Below the pieces are notes generated by a model. The model did not search any database, was not told the origin of the DNA, and saw only the letters and a program-made list of their open reading frames with translations. This document shows, piece by piece, positions 11,205 to 20,364 of a stretch of DNA of 64,000 nucleotides. Position numbers and translations under genes: made by a program. Each line of letters starts with the position of its first letter. Position 1 is the stretch's first letter. Source of the DNA: Anomaloglossus baeobatrachus (lineage: Eukaryota; Chordata; Amphibia; Anura; Aromobatidae); NCBI RefSeq assembly GCF_048569485.1, contig NC_134353.1:531742008-531806007 (forward strand), read 5' to 3'.

Positions 11205-12049
11205 TTTTTGGCCCTTCTGCTGTATCTCTTTCGTACGGGATACGGGTCCCTCATCCCTAAAAAATTGTTCTGATGTACAAATGAAGCTGAGGACCCAAAG
11301 GAAGAGGAGGAATCCGAACCCGAGGCTTGTGCCCCTCGTTGGTCCTGATTTCCGTGGTGGGTTTTGTTTTCCCCCAGAGTTCCACATCCTCTGTTTCCAC
11401 CACCTCCAGCAGACTGGGTATTTCCCCTAAATCTGTTCTGATTTCTCTCTCTAGATCTACTCTCAGAGTCTGAGAGGTCTGAGGATGATATATCACCTCC
11501 TCCTTCCGTAAGATTATAGGCCCTTCTCTGTTTAAAGTCTTCCAGATCTCTGACAAAATGTTTGTGTTTGCGATTTTTAAGATTTTGTTGATATTTTTCT
11601 ACTGCACCTTGTAGTGCCAATTCTTTGATCTGAAAGTCAGAGTCCGTGTTAAATTTCAGAGCCTCTTCTCTGAGAGTAGTGAGAGTTTTATTGGTTTCTT
11701 CAAATTTCTTTTTCTCCTCTTCTATGAGGATATTCATGAAGCGGAGTGAAGAGGCCACAGACTCCTCCTCCCACTTCTTGAGGAGCAGGGGTGTCCTTAC
11801 TCTAACTGCTGGGATTAAATTAATTCTTAATCCTCTGGGCACTATATTGTTTTTTATATAGTGTTCCAGGGATTGTAGTTCCCACCAACTTTTCGCGTTG
11901 TCAATGTATGCTGTTTGTAACTCAGAAAACACCACCCTAAGGTTTCTTTTTGTTGGATTAGTTGTATCAAGATTTTTATCAGAAAAAACCTCCTCAGCGT
12001 CGCTGAGCCACCGATTGCTATTTAGAGGCCCTGAGAGGAAGCCAGCCAT
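11198..12049 (-). CDS. Penelope-like ORF1 (283 aa), coiled-coil plus basic/glycine-serine tail
   Basis: It starts MAGFLSGPLNSNRWLSDAEE about 50 bp inside the element leader. The middle (residues about 85-165) is rich in Glu/Lys with heptad-like spacing (LIEEEKKKFEETNKTLTTL), suggesting a coiled coil. The last 100 residues are Ser/Gly/Asn/Arg-rich (RSRERNQNRFRGNTQS, GGGGNRGCG) and end RRAKKW, suggesting RNA binding. It ends at 11198 with ATGGTAA, in which the ATG opens ORF2 in the -1 frame. Some Penelope families have an upstream ORF of uncertain role; I infer an RNA-packaging or chaperone function from composition only. Confidence 0.75.
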   Translation of the reverse strand: MAGFLSGPLNSNRWLSDAEEVFSDKNLDTTNPTKRNLRVVFSELQTAYIDNAKSWWELQSLEHYIKNNIVPRGLRINLIPAVRVRTPLLLKKWEEESVASSLRFMNILIEEEKKKFEETNKTLTTLREEALKFNTDSDFQIKELALQGAVEKYQQNLKNRKHKHFVRDLEDFKQRRAYNLTEGGGDISSSDLSDSESRSRERNQNRFRGNTQSAGGGGNRGCGTLGENKTHHGNQDQRGAQASGSDSSSSFGSSASFVHQNNFLGMRDPYPVRKRYSRRAKKW

Positions 12050-12095
12050 ATCAATTATTTTATAACCAAAACTAGTATATAGTAGGAGTTAGATA

Positions 12096-13230
12096 TGCAG
12101 AAAACCAAAAAGAAAAAGAAAAACTCCTAAAAAGTATATTTTAATTCTAATTACTCATTAAAATCCGTCAGTATAAAAACAATGCTTATACATGTTCATT
12201 AGAGTCAAATGGTACATTTAAAGTGGGTGAAGAAGGGGTGATAGATCCGATTGGTGAGGACAGTGCTGCTTGCTTACTATTCTCAAGATAGGGGCAACTA
12301 TAATTGCTGCATTTCATACTCCAATAGTTTTTTAAAACGGAGATTGGGGGTGAGATATCTATCCCTCCCTTTCACCTACCTACCAGCGGAGGTGCACCAT
12401 AAGTTATTGGGTACCCCCCGCTCCACGTCGTCTATCCCTAATATCTCCCTGCAGCTCGTCAGTTGCAACCGGGAGACCCACCACCAAAAGATTAATAGTT
12501 TGTGCAAATAGTTACAGATAATAATTCAGGCGTATATAAGTATGTTACAGCCCCTCATAGATATTATATAAATCTCAGATCAAAGAGAAAAATATTTATA
12601 TACATATATCTGGATGTAAAAAACTCCCAGCAGGGAAACTTATCTGCTGAGGTCATCCAGCAAAAACATCCCGTAACCCGACGCGTTTCCCCCCTATTTT
12701 TTCTTTAGGGGTTCATCAGGGGAATAAATGATCCGAGGATTATTTCTAGAGAAAACACAACATATCCATGATATAATATCTTGTTTTGTGCCAAATCATT
12801 GAAAAGTTCTCAAATGCAGAGATGGAACCTATAAAAATAGTTTTATAATGGGGACATACCTTATATCTTTTGAATGCAGGAAAAAATTAGTATGAAATCA
12901 GTAACCCATAATAGGGTCAACCATCCCAGATGCGGCGGATGGCTATATTCAAGGTTCCGTAGGTTAGTATGACATCAGTAACCCATAATGGAATCAACCA
13001 TCCCAGATGCGGCAGATGGCTAAATTCAAGGTTCCGTAGGTTACAGGATACCAGCTGTCATGTAATGCAGCTTCTCTTACCTATCGCCGCATCTTAAATG
13101 AAATTTTAAGCGTTCCCGGCTTCCACGTGTCATTCCGGAAGTGCCAAACACGTCACTTCCGCATCCGTTCCCTGGGCCTGCATCGCGGCGCACCATGGCG
13201 ACCAGCCGGAAATGATCCAGCGGTCACTTC
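12096..13230 (-). repeat. Partial 5' pseudo-LTR of the minus-strand Penelope unit
   Basis: A near-perfect direct repeat of 6994-8130. It lacks the rest of the pseudo-LTR because the inverted copy joins at 13230. One diagnostic change (cacgtcact here, cacgtccct in the two 3' copies) shows that the inverted copy derives from a 3' pseudo-LTR type, not from this one. Confidence 0.85.
12666..12730 (-). ncRNA. Type I hammerhead ribozyme, copy 2
   Basis: Same motif as copy 1 in the 5' pseudo-LTR: CTGATGA on minus at 12719-12713, stem II CCCCTA/TAGGGG, GAAA and the GTC cleavage triplet ending at 12680. With copy 1 it flanks the full ORF1-ORF2 unit, so self-cleavage at both would release a unit-length RNA (inference). 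Confidence 0.85.
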
Positions 13231-14269
13231 CTTTGGGTTAAAATTTACATGTGAAGTGGGAGGTGATAGATTGCCGTTCCTGGACATCCTCTTAACTAAA
13301 AACACTGATGGTACCCTAGGGACGACAGTCTACCGCAAACCAACGGCAACAAATAGTCTGCTTAGATGGCAGAGCCATCATCCTGAAACTTTACGTAAGG
13401 GGATACCGAAGGGGCAGTTTCTTCGTTATAGGAGAAACTGCTCCTCCCTATATGATTTTCAACAGAAGGCAAACTCCCTGAGTGACAACTTTAGAAAAAG
13501 GGGATACCCGGAACATGTAATAAAGACAGCCTTTGAGTCCGCTTGGGGCCAAAAGAGGGCTACATTATTGACTCCCAAACCCAAACCCAAATCGGAACAA
13601 GAACAGATTACTAGACTCATTGGGTCATATGATGATGAAAATACCAAGATTATGCATATACTGAGACGACATTGGGGGATATTAAGATCAGACCCCGATA
13701 TATGTGAATATATCACGCCATATCCGAGCGTTACATATAGAAGAGGCAAGACCATTAAAGATCATGTAGTACACAGCCACTATGTGGCAGAGAAAGCACC
13801 AGGGACATGGCTGGAAAGAAAGCCACATGGGACCTTCAAATGTGGGTCCTGTAAGTTTTGTCCCTTTATTGATCAAAGTAAAACCTTTAATAATCATCAA
13901 TCAGGCAGAGCCTTCTATATCAGAGACTTTGTAAACTGTCGGACGGAGGGCGTAGTATATAGATGTACATGTACATGCCCGCTCAGCTATATTGGCAAGA
14001 CAAGACGCCAATTGCGTGTGCGCATAGGAGAACATATAGGTGATATCACCCACAAACGTGATACACCTATAGCGAGACACGTGAATATGTGCCACCAGGG
14101 AGATCCAAAGAGCATACGGTTCCAAGGGATCGAAGTCGTCCCTATACCAGCTAGGAAAGGCAATTGGGATATTAAAATTCTTCAGAGAGAGGCACGGTGG
14201 ACATTTTTACTTGATACAGTTAGTCCAAAAGGACTCAATGAGGTTCTTAGTTACACCAGTTTCATCTAG
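13127..14269 (+). CDS. Chimeric 380-codon frame: pseudo-LTR leader fused to the C-terminal part of ORF2 (RT end plus GIY-YIG)
   Basis: The first 35 codons are translated from the opposite strand of the 12096-13230 pseudo-LTR; from 13231 the frame is ORF2 from FGLKFTCEVGG to the normal stop. It lacks the RT catalytic motifs but keeps the Cys cluster and the whole GIY-YIG nuclease, identical to the minus-strand copy. The fusion frame arises by chance from the head-to-head junction; no evidence of a promoter. Most likely the 5'-truncated copy of the composite rather than a working gene. Confidence 0.7.
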   Translation: MSFRKCQTRHFRIRSLGLHRGAPWRPAGNDPAVTSFGLKFTCEVGGDRLPFLDILLTKNTDGTLGTTVYRKPTATNSLLRWQSHHPETLRKGIPKGQFLRYRRNCSSLYDFQQKANSLSDNFRKRGYPEHVIKTAFESAWGQKRATLLTPKPKPKSEQEQITRLIGSYDDENTKIMHILRRHWGILRSDPDICEYITPYPSVTYRRGKTIKDHVVHSHYVAEKAPGTWLERKPHGTFKCGSCKFCPFIDQSKTFNNHQSGRAFYIRDFVNCRTEGVVYRCTCTCPLSYIGKTRRQLRVRIGEHIGDITHKRDTPIARHVNMCHQGDPKSIRFQGIEVVPIPARKGNWDIKILQREARWTFLLDTVSPKGLNEVLSYTSFI

Positions 14270-16144
14270 ATGTGTCAGATGGCCCTCCTCCCCCATCCCC
14301 CCCCCCTCCCTTCCCTCCCCTCTATATGTTGCTATACCTGAGAGGAATTTTAATAAATATAGCTAGTTTCTTTTGATGATTTGGTCATATTTTGTTGACT
14401 GGCAAGAAATATCTCTTGTCAGGGCTCTAACTGTTTTGCTGTGCATTTAGGATTTAGGTTCTCATTTAGACTTAGGTCCCCCATCTTCAAAATGAAGACA
14501 CTATCCTGGTCCTACATAAAATTAAAAATAGGGTAAACATTATCTATAAGGCCCTGGGAGAGATATATATATCGTTTATGTACAGGAGATACTAGGAGAC
14601 TTTGTTTTTCATAGTGGATATAGGTAGGAAGATATACTATTTAATCGTTCTTCTATTTTCCACTGTGGAACATATAGGTGGGGGAAAAAATAGAATAAAA
14701 TAGACGTATTCCGGAAATGACGTCATCAGACGCGTCCGGTTAGATACTATGGAACGTAGTATAATGGGGAGGAATATAACGGAAGTAACGTTACTTGGCG
14801 ACTTCCGGTTTAGTATGGTGGAACGCACCATGGCGCGCATGAGCGGAGGTGACCGCTGGATTATATCCGGCTGGTCGCCATGGTGCGCCGCGATGCAGGC
14901 CCAGGGAACGGATATGGAAGTGACGTTACCTGGCGACTTCCGGTTCAGCATTGTGGAACGCACCATGGCACGCATGAGCGGAAGTGACCGCTGGATCATT
15001 TCCGGCTGGTCGCCATGGTGCGCCGCGATGCAGGCCCAGGGAACGGATGCGGAAGGGACGTGTTTGGCACTTCCGGAATGACACGTGGAAGCCGGGAACG
15101 CTTAAAATTTCATTTAAGATGCGGCGATAGGTAAGAGAAGCTGCATTACATGACAGCTGGTATCCTGTAAACTACGGAACCTTGAATTTAGCCATCTGCC
15201 GCATCTGGGATGGTTGATTCCATTATGGGTTACTGATGTCATACTAACCTACGAAACCTTGAATATAGCCATCCGCCGCATCTGGGATGGTTGACCCTAT
15301 TATGGGTTACTGATTTCATACTAATTTTTTCCTGCATTCAAAAGATATAAGGTATGTCCCCATTATAAAACTATTTTTATAGGTTCCATCTCTGCATTTG
15401 AGAACTTTTCAATGATTTGGCACAAAACAAGATATTATATCATGGATATGTTGAGTTTTCTCTAGAAATAATCCTCGGATCATTTATTCCCCTGATGAAC
15501 CCCTAAAGAAAAAATAGGGGGGAAACGCGTCGGGTTACGGGATGTTTTTGCTGGATGACCTCAGCAGATAAGTTTCCCTGCTGGGAGTTTTTTACATCCA
15601 GATATATGTATATAAATATTTTTCTCTTTGATCTGAGATTTATATTATATCTATGAGGGGCTGTAACATACTTATATACGCCTGAATTATTATCTGTAAC
15701 TATTTGCACAAACTATTAATCTTTTGGTGGTGGGTCTCCCGGTTGCAACTGACGAGCTGCAGGGAGATATTAGGGATAGACGACGTGGAGCGGGGGGTAC
15801 CCAATAACTTATGGTGCACCTCCGCTGGTAGGTAGGTGAAAGGGAGGGATAGATATCTCACCCCCAATCTCCGTTTTAAAAAACTATTGGAGTATGAAAT
15901 GCAGCAATTATAGTTGCCCCTATCTTGAGAATAGTAAGCAAGCAGCACTGTCCTCACCAATCGGATCTATCACCCCTTCTTCACCCACTTTAAATGTACC
16001 ATTTGACTCTAATGAACATGTATAAGCATTGTTTTTATACTGACGGATTTTAATGAGTAATTAGAATTAAAATATACTTTTTAGGAGTTTTTCTTTTTCT
16101 TTTTGGTTTTCTGCATATCTAACTCCTACTATATACTAGTTTTG
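14270..16144 (+). repeat. 3' pseudo-LTR of the truncated plus-strand Penelope copy, with a 34-bp tail
   Basis: Inverse of 6994-8837, with a handful of private differences (for example near 15175, 15250 and 15451). The last 34 bp (16111-16144, 'tgcatatctaactcctacta' and on) continue past the pseudo-LTR into sequence otherwise found just upstream of ORF1, as expected if the template RNA read through into the next tandem unit. Confidence 0.85.
15481..15545 (+). ncRNA. Type I hammerhead ribozyme, copy 3
   Basis: Plus strand: CTGATGA at 15492-15498, stem II CCCCTA/TAGGGG, GAAA at 15522-15525, stem III CGCG and the cleavage triplet GTC ending at 15531, then GGG pairing with CCC at 15489-15491. Same motif as copies 1 and 2, opposite strand. 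Confidence 0.85.
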
Positions 16145-16997
16145 GTCATTTAGGATCATCCAGAGATCCTAAGCAAACGTCTGGAGTGAGTTTGCTGCAC
16201 TGAAAGTAAAGGGGACAAATAATATTGCACGCCCCACTTTTCAGTTATTTATTTTTTACAAAAGTTTAAAATAAGCAATACATTTTGTTCAACTTCACAA
16301 TTGTATTCCACTTGTTGTTGATTCTTCACCATAACATTAAAGTTTTTATCTGTATGTTTGAAGCCTGAAATGTGGGAAAAGGTTGAAGAATTCAAGGGGG
16401 CCGAATACTTTCGCAAGGCACTGTATACATATATATACAGTGGAACCTTGGTTTACGAGAACAATCCATTCCGGGAGTGTGCTTGTAAACCAAGTTACTC
16501 ATCTAGCAAAGCAAAATTTCCCATTGGAAATAATGCAAGCTCAGACAATTTGTTCAACAACTTGTGCAATATCCCATCCTGGTCCCCTATTGTTTCATTC
16601 CACACATGCACAAACACGCACAAACACACACACACACACACATATTATGCTCACCTTACCTTTCGTTCCTTCGCCGGCCTCCTGGTTCTTGTAGTCCACA
16701 GGTATGTTTATCCAGTAACCATCGCGACCGATGCCGGAGTTTCCCCAGTCACTGTGTCAGCAGCAGACGTCATACGCAGGAGCCGCTTGCCTCTGGTTGG
16801 CCAGCGCACTGATGTCAAAGGCATGAGCCACTTGCCTCTGATTGGTCAGCGTGCTGCCTTTGAGAAGCGCTGACAGCGGAAGTTCCTCCATCGTCGCGAT
16901 GGTTACCGGATACACATACTGTACTTGCGGACTACAAGAACCGGGAGGCCAGCAAGGGAACGGAAGGTAAGATGAGCATAATATGTGTGTGTGCATG

Positions 16998-19080
16998 TGT
17001 GGCACCCCTGAGGCCTCAGCCACCACAGGGTACTGCATTTGATTTTAGAATGCTGCACTGATCCAGGTGGGAAAGAGTTAACCACTGTTGTGACGACGTG
17101 GACTCTCATGGGTTAAAGTTTCTTAACATTCAGCCAGACAGGATGATAGATTGTTTATAGACGGGGGATAAGTCCCTCATTGTTTTTACAAGACTCTTTT
17201 GGACTCATGTAATTGTGTTGGCCACTGAAAGCCAGACGTATTGTTTCTCCAGACTTTTCCAGTAATCATTGTATTGTAGTTGTGTATTGCTAATGTGATT
17301 ACCTTAGTAGCCATTGTCTAGTCGGTGACTCCCAGACTACATGTATACCCTCAGTCTTTCTATGCACACCATTTAAATGAACATTATCCATGCAGCTTGA
17401 GATTCATCCAATGGGAGAGGCGCTCTTGTCCAACCAATCGATGAGGTCGCAGTGTATCTAAGTGGAAGGCTGTGGCTATAAAAGGGACTTCTTTAAGCCT
17501 CCAGGTGTTTAATGGATGCTGATGGATCCAGTCTAAGCTCTCAGGAGCTGACTAGAGGATCAGGATATCTTATGGCTTCAATCTAGGGACTCCGGTTCCG
17601 GTTGGAGACCATATCCACAGCCTAGGGATTTCGACTCTGGCTGCCAGGTTTGTAACATCATACCAGGACTACCTAAGGAGGACACTCAGGTTGGGACAGT
17701 TCAGTCACCTGGTACAGACTTTGCAGACCTCACACAGCTTCCTAAATCTGGCGCTATTCCTTTCTCGGTGGGTGCCCGCCAAAAGCGGGGTGCTGCTGGA
17801 TTGGAATAAGTGGCCCTGGAAGCTCTGAGGCATGGACATTCTAAATCCCTGGTGAGCCAGCGGAAGGGTGAGACTCTGTTGCCTGTTACATTTGTGTTTT
17901 GCTGGTTATGTGTTATGTGCCGTTAATTGTTTGGGGATCCAATAAAGTCTAATTATTGTGGTTCCCTCACCCTGTGTTGTCTGAGTAGTGTTACGCAAAC
18001 GGTTAAGGAGGCCGGCGTTCAGTTGGGATGAGCCCTGAGCCACGCTGTCTTTCTAAAGGCGGCGGGTTTCAGTGGACGAGAGCACCCACTGAGCCCCGTG
18101 TCTCCACAACTGTGTTCCATCAACTTCACACAAACATCTAGCATGAGTCACCACACACAGGAACCTAGGCTGGGAAACCAGACCCGGGTGGACCGGGAGT
18201 AACTGCAGACGGGTGGATGAGCCAGTGAGACTGAGGAGGACATGGCTGCCGAGGGGAAGCTTACTGAACCACTCCCTTGGTGACCGGCGCAGACAGATTG
18301 CATATCCCTCAGATGCACAATACTTCATGTTGCTTCATCAATTCTACAGGGCCACGGTTCGACTAGGTAGTCCCCGGGCTAACCCCATCTGAATGGGATA
18401 CAAGGTGGAAACGAGTCCCCAAGTCGCTTCATGCCAAGGGGACCCACACTATACTACGAGCGCAGAGGAGAAAGGTCTTACATGGTCACGGACATCAGTG
18501 GTTGCTCTTTGCTTACCCAGGATCGGCTGGGGCCCAGCACGGCAGGTGATCAGTACCCCAAGGCAGCCTTCTAAAAAACTGTGAGTAAAAGACATGGACC
18601 CGCAGCCGTGGCCTCAGCCTGTTATTACCGTTGTCCCGCACTTCGGCACCAATGGCCTACTTCCCCGGTCGCCCCCATCCTCCCCGGGGCACGCTCCACC
18701 TGTGGGGAGCTGGACTATCTGGGCTGCGTTAACATCAGCCGTGGAGGAAGGTAACATCTCGCAGTGGCAGCTAATCCCTGGCAGCGTACCACGGGTGGCG
18801 CTGCAAAGCATCCCCCATTCCCATCCAACACCGCTCCTGGGAGAGGAGAAGTCGCAGAAGGGGTCAGCGGCTTAGACCCCAGTCACCACTGCCACTGGTG
18901 ATGCTCCCCAGGGACCCTTCACTCTCCTTCCAAACCCTTCTACACCAGACAACCTTGCACCCATCTGTCTTTTCATGTAGCCGACGGGGTCATGGAGCCG
19001 CGTCAGACCAGTCACAGCAACAACCCCAAATACCACTGGCCTGGTGACTAGTAACCCTATAGGCCCCGTGGGACGCTACA
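16998..19080 (+). mobile_element. Solo LTR, family B (2.08 kb)
   Basis: It starts TGTGGCACCCCTGAGGCCTC and ends GTGGGACGCTACA, with a perfect 4-bp target duplication catg (16994-16997, 19081-19084). Promoter-like 'ggctataaaaggg' lies at about 17472 and a polyadenylation signal AATAAA at about 17941, in the order expected of U3-R-U5. A rearranged relative starts at 45859. No internal genes; fossil. Confidence 0.8.
17472..17946 (+). promoter_or_regulatory. TATA-like box and poly(A) signal of the family B LTR
   Basis: 'ctataaaagg' near 17475 and 'ccaataaag' near 17940 are spaced as in an LTR with an R region of about 450 bp. Sequence match only; no transcript evidence. Confidence 0.45.
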
Positions 19081-19374
19081 CATGTCTGTTTGTGTGTGTT
19101 TGTGCAGACTGCAAGAGCGGATCAGAGCGCGGTGAAAGTACGGTATGTAACCGGAAGTGTGTGTGGTGAGTATTTGCTCGTACAGCAAAGATTGCTCGTA
19201 AACTAAGTTACAAATTTACAGCAAGCTTTGCTCGTATAGCGAAATACTCGCACACTAAGTTACTCGTAAACCGAGGTTCCACTGTAGTGTATACTTGAAG
19301 TAGTGTAAAATGTTTATATTATCTCATTTTAGCCTAGTAATATATTCAAGATATGATGTACTGGAAAATATACG

Positions 19375-20364
19375 TGTGACACCTGCTTTGGGAGCGATCT
19401 ATAGTGTTCCACCCACATTCACCTCTACAGATGCTGCTTCTTTGGTTGAACTGGAGAATACTACAATTCCCAAGGTGCCTTGCAAATCTGGGGGAGGAGG
19501 AAACAGGACGGAGGGGTGGAAGGAAGCTGAGTCATCTTGGAGGCGGGAAGCTGCAACTCTGGGTGAGGAGAGACTGTCTAAGAAAGTGACAGGAGGCACC
19601 ATTAGTAGGGGCTGCGGCCTTCCAGGTTTACCACACCGAAGAAGGATTTTGCCTGCTGTACCAACTCTCTCCCAGACATTGAATCCAGACGCCCCAGTGT
19701 GGAATAGTCTGAGAGAACAGACCTGCTGCAGACAGAAGTGAGTAGCACATTGCTGTGACTTGTAGTTCTACAGTTTGAGAAGTGTGCTGGAGCAAATTAC
19801 AAGGCCTTGCTAGAGAGGACTTTTGACTGCACTAACTGGGAGTTTGTATAGGACCAGCCCTGGGGAAATACTGCCTTCATTACTTTAAGTGCACCAACGT
19901 ACTGCAAGCGCGCCGACATCCGCAGCAACTGGGGCCCCAATTTGGGACTGTGTCAATTGTGAGGTTGCAGCTGTTAGTTGGTAGATTGTAAGTAGTCAGC
20001 AGAGTGTGTGGTGTAGGTTAAAGAGGAAGCATTACCCCTAACCTTCAGGTCTATTACAAAGAGCCCCTCCTGCATTTTTGTAGAATACTGCATAACACTA
20101 CCTGTCGTTTCACTGTTATTTGCTTTTTTTCCCTGCAATTACCATTGTCATCCTCCTGCAAATAAACCTGTTAATGTTTCTAACCTCAGTTATTGTGTGT
20201 ACAGAGCGTGGGTAGGGGTTTCCCGAGTCGACCCCTAGCAGAAGACAAAGACCCTTCTGCATTCCACTAGAGCTCCTAGCAAGATTCGGGTGGAGGCACT
20301 GCGTCATATCAAGGTGAGAACTACCGAACACCCTGCCCCAGCGGCAAATTAAAGGGGTGTTACA
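19375..20364 (+). repeat. 5' LTR of the Ty3/Gypsy element
   Basis: TGTGACACCTGCTTTGGGAG at the start, AAAGGGGTGTTACA at the end. AATAAA occurs near 20160. Paired with 25922-26914; about a dozen substitutions and two or three small indels separate them by eye. Confidence 0.93.

Larger units (their letters stand above)
6994..16144. mobile_element. Penelope-like retroelement composite: full minus-strand unit head-to-head with a 5'-truncated plus-strand copy
   Basis: The insertion is bounded by a 14-bp target duplication, gtcatttaggatca (6980-6993 and 16145-16158). Minus-strand copy, right to left: partial 5' pseudo-LTR (13230-12096), short leader, ORF1 (12049-11198), ORF2 with RT and GIY-YIG (to 8838), 3' pseudo-LTR (8837-6994). 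Plus-strand copy: starts inside ORF2 at 13231, runs to the stop at 14269, then the 3' pseudo-LTR and a 34-bp tail that matches the leader upstream of ORF1. The join at 13230/13231 shares only 'cc'. Copies differ by a few bases per kb, so the insertion is young. Tandem and inverted-truncated arrangements are known for Penelope elements. Confidence 0.9.
5740..16423 (-). mobile_element. Tc1-like DNA transposon (about 1.5 kb) interrupted by a 9.15-kb Penelope-like insertion
   Basis: The left end CAGTGCCTTGCGAAAGTATT and the right end, its inverse at 16404-16423, form long inverted repeats of about 210 bp (5740-5955 and 16205-16423). TA flanks both sides (5738-5739, 16424-16425). Between them is a minus-strand transposase relic. 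The body runs 5740-6993 and resumes at 16145, where gtcatttaggatca is repeated because of the Penelope insertion. Without that insertion the element is about 1.53 kb, normal for Tc1. It inserted in a TA microsatellite; TA-rich sequence is found on both sides. Confidence 0.9.
16438..19284. mobile_element. Mariner/Tc1-type foldback DNA element interrupted by a solo LTR
   Basis: The left end CAGTGGAACCTTGGTTTACG and the right end, its inverse at 19265-19284, are flanked by TA (16436-16437 and 19285-19286). Subterminal repeats of 'ctcgta'/'tacgag' type follow. A central near-palindrome spans about 16600-16990 ('ggttcttgtagtccacaggt' against 'actacaagaaccgggaggcc'). No transposase is present. It is interrupted at 16997/19081 by the LTR below; without that it is about 0.75 kb. 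Confidence 0.8.
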
